Assembly (NCBI GenBank): GCA_047518105.1
Contig: JAKZRQ010000238.1
Coordinates: 1-23,957 of the forward strand
Origin: VXYL01 sp047518105
GTDB lineage: Bacteria > Pseudomonadota > Gammaproteobacteria > Pseudomonadales > Azotimanducaceae
Reading direction: 5' to 3'
Length of the DNA stretch: 23,957 bases
Program-made: the position numbers and the translations under genes
Shown here: positions 23,166-23,957 of the stretch, in pieces
Layout: every line of letters starts with the position of its first letter
Numbering within the stretch: the first letter of the stretch is position 1
Notes under the pieces: generated by a model
Seen by the model: the letters and a program-made list of their open reading frames with translations, nothing else
Database searches by the model: none
What the model was told of the DNA's origin: nothing

Positions 23166-23428
23166 CTAGCCCGCATTTCTCACCAGGCCGCTTGTCGGCG
23201 TCAAAAAGCTGTTGGGTTTCACTAGTTTGACCGCGATGTCGATGATCGTGCCGATGGCGGACTGCGCTGGCCGCGCCCTCGCGGGTCTTTTGGCCCCGTA
23301 CGCGCACGTGCTCCCTCAACCGTAGTCCCCGCTATGCTTTCGGTCGCGAGCACGCGTACGTGCCCGTGTGTACACGGGGCCAAAATCCTCCGCGATCATC
23401 ACGGCCCCTGGTGAGAAATGCGGGCTAG
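23166..23428 (+). mobile_element. MITE-like element, copy 2 (complete)
   Basis: 263 bp with perfect 22-bp terminal inverted repeats starting CTAGCCCGCATTTCTCACCA at 23166 and its reverse complement ending at 23428. It is non-coding. It aligns along its length with the inverse of 1-251. The 20-mer gcccgtgtgtacacggggcc is at 23362-23381. The terminal CTAGs are shared with the neighbouring modules, consistent with a CTAG or TA target duplication. The transposase family that would mobilise it is not identified. Confidence 0.75.
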
Positions 23429-23772
23429 GCGGCACCTTGAAGGCATATCGGGCATACGTCGAGAGGTGCCAACAACGCGGATGGGCCGCGCTTCAGCGCG
23501 CCTTGCGGACGCGCCCTACGGGTGGCAGCCGGAGCACCCCGGCGGCGTTGCGTCTGCTTGGGCATGCCCAATAGACTTGCGCAGCCGCGCCTGTCCGTCG
23601 CAAGCGACGTGTCCGTCGCAAGCGACGTGTCCGTCGCAAGCGACGTGTCCGTCGCAAGCGACGTGTCCGTCGCAAGCGACGTGTCCGTCGCAAGCGACGT
23701 GTCCGTCGCAAGCGACGGTGCCCGGAACACTCCGGCTGCCACTGACGCGTCCGCAAGCGTCCAGTCCGCTAG
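23425..23772 (+). repeat. 348-bp CTAG-bounded unit A with hairpin array
   Basis: Runs from CTAGGCGGCACCTTGAAGGC to the CTAG at 23769-23772. Its last 26 bases also occur at 23144-23169, just before MITE copy 2. It contains the 18-bp tandem array at 23591-23716. A second copy starts at the shared CTAG. No convincing protein is encoded; open frames across the array arise from its multiple-of-three period. Confidence 0.8.
23591..23716. repeat. Seven-copy 18-bp hairpin tandem array
   Basis: Seven head-to-tail copies of GTGTCCGTCGCAAGCGAC (the first begins with C). Each contains the palindrome CGTCGC-AA-GCGACG once joined to the next unit, so the array is a row of small hairpins. There is no unique spacer sequence. 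Confidence 0.95.
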
Positions 23773-23957
23773 GCGGCACCTTGAAGGCATATCGGGCATA
23801 CGTCGAGAGGTGCCAACAACGCGGATGGCGTTTGCGGGCGCGCCCTACGGGTGGCAGCCGGAGCGCCCCGTGCGGCGTTGCGTCTGCTTGGGTATGCCCA
23901 ATAGGCCTGCGCAGCCGCGCCTGTCCGTCGCAAGCGACGTGTCCGTCGCAAGCGACG
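23769..23957 (+). repeat. Unit B, second copy of the 348-bp unit (cut by window edge)
   Basis: Aligns with unit A from CTAGGCGGCACC onward, with a deletion of about 17 bases after gcggatgg and scattered changes. Two copies of the 18-bp hairpin unit are present (23921-23938, 23939-23956) before the sequence ends, so the array length in this copy is unknown. Confidence 0.85.

Noticed and set aside
23591..23716. CRISPR array
   Set aside because: The 18-bp units are directly adjacent with no unique spacers and no cas genes nearby.
23425..23799. Minus-strand protein with ATDTSL repeats
   Set aside because: All three minus frames are open across the 18-bp array because its period is a multiple of three; there is no start signal and no family.

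Overview
The window is GC-rich chromosomal DNA from a gammaproteobacterium. This rests on gene content (yheS, yciO, rluB, yciK, ubiG, ihfB, lapA) and on the conserved order gyrA-serC-pheA-hisC-tyrA-cmk-rpsA-ihfB-lapA, which is typical of Pseudomonas-like and related lineages. I cannot name the genus from sequence alone.

Layout. (1) 1-693 is gene-free and packed with short structured repeats. (2) yheS (690-2525, minus) diverges from yciO, followed by trpS, scpA, scpB and rluB (2726-7105, plus): translation factors, the condensin kleisin pair and an rRNA pseudouridine synthase. (3) yciK and ubiG (7062-8541, minus) converge on rluB. (4) 8564-10336 is a lower-GC accessory island on the minus strand: an AAA ATPase with a DUF3696-like tail, coupled by an ATGA overlap to a truncated PIN-like gene that runs into the C-terminal relic of an RNA ligase. 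(5) mtaD (minus) diverges from a long plus-strand operon (11923-19751): gyrA, serC, pheA, hisC, a 31-codon mini-ORF, tyrA and cmk, followed by rpsA, ihfB, lapA and a ComEA-like exported HhH protein. (6) 22891-23957 is gene-free and repeat-rich again.

The metabolic core of the operon makes serine/pyridoxal precursors (SerC), phenylalanine (PheA), tyrosine (TyrA) and histidine/aromatic aminotransfer (HisC), ending in nucleotide and ribosome genes. Three genes expected from related genomes are absent at their usual places: aroA between tyrA and cmk, gph between ubiG and yciK, and lapB after lapA.

The most unusual feature is the repeat system at both ends. It consists of several distinct modules (a 263-bp MITE-like element with long terminal inverted repeats, a ~110-150 bp double-hairpin element, a 39-bp hairpin module, and a ~348-bp unit with an 18-bp hairpin array). 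Nearly all begin and end with CTAG, and neighbouring modules usually share that CTAG. A fossil half-copy lies in the rluB/yciK junction, and the boundary CTAG supplies the TAG stop codon of both yheS and yciK. The second notable feature is the decayed ATPase-PIN-RNA ligase island.
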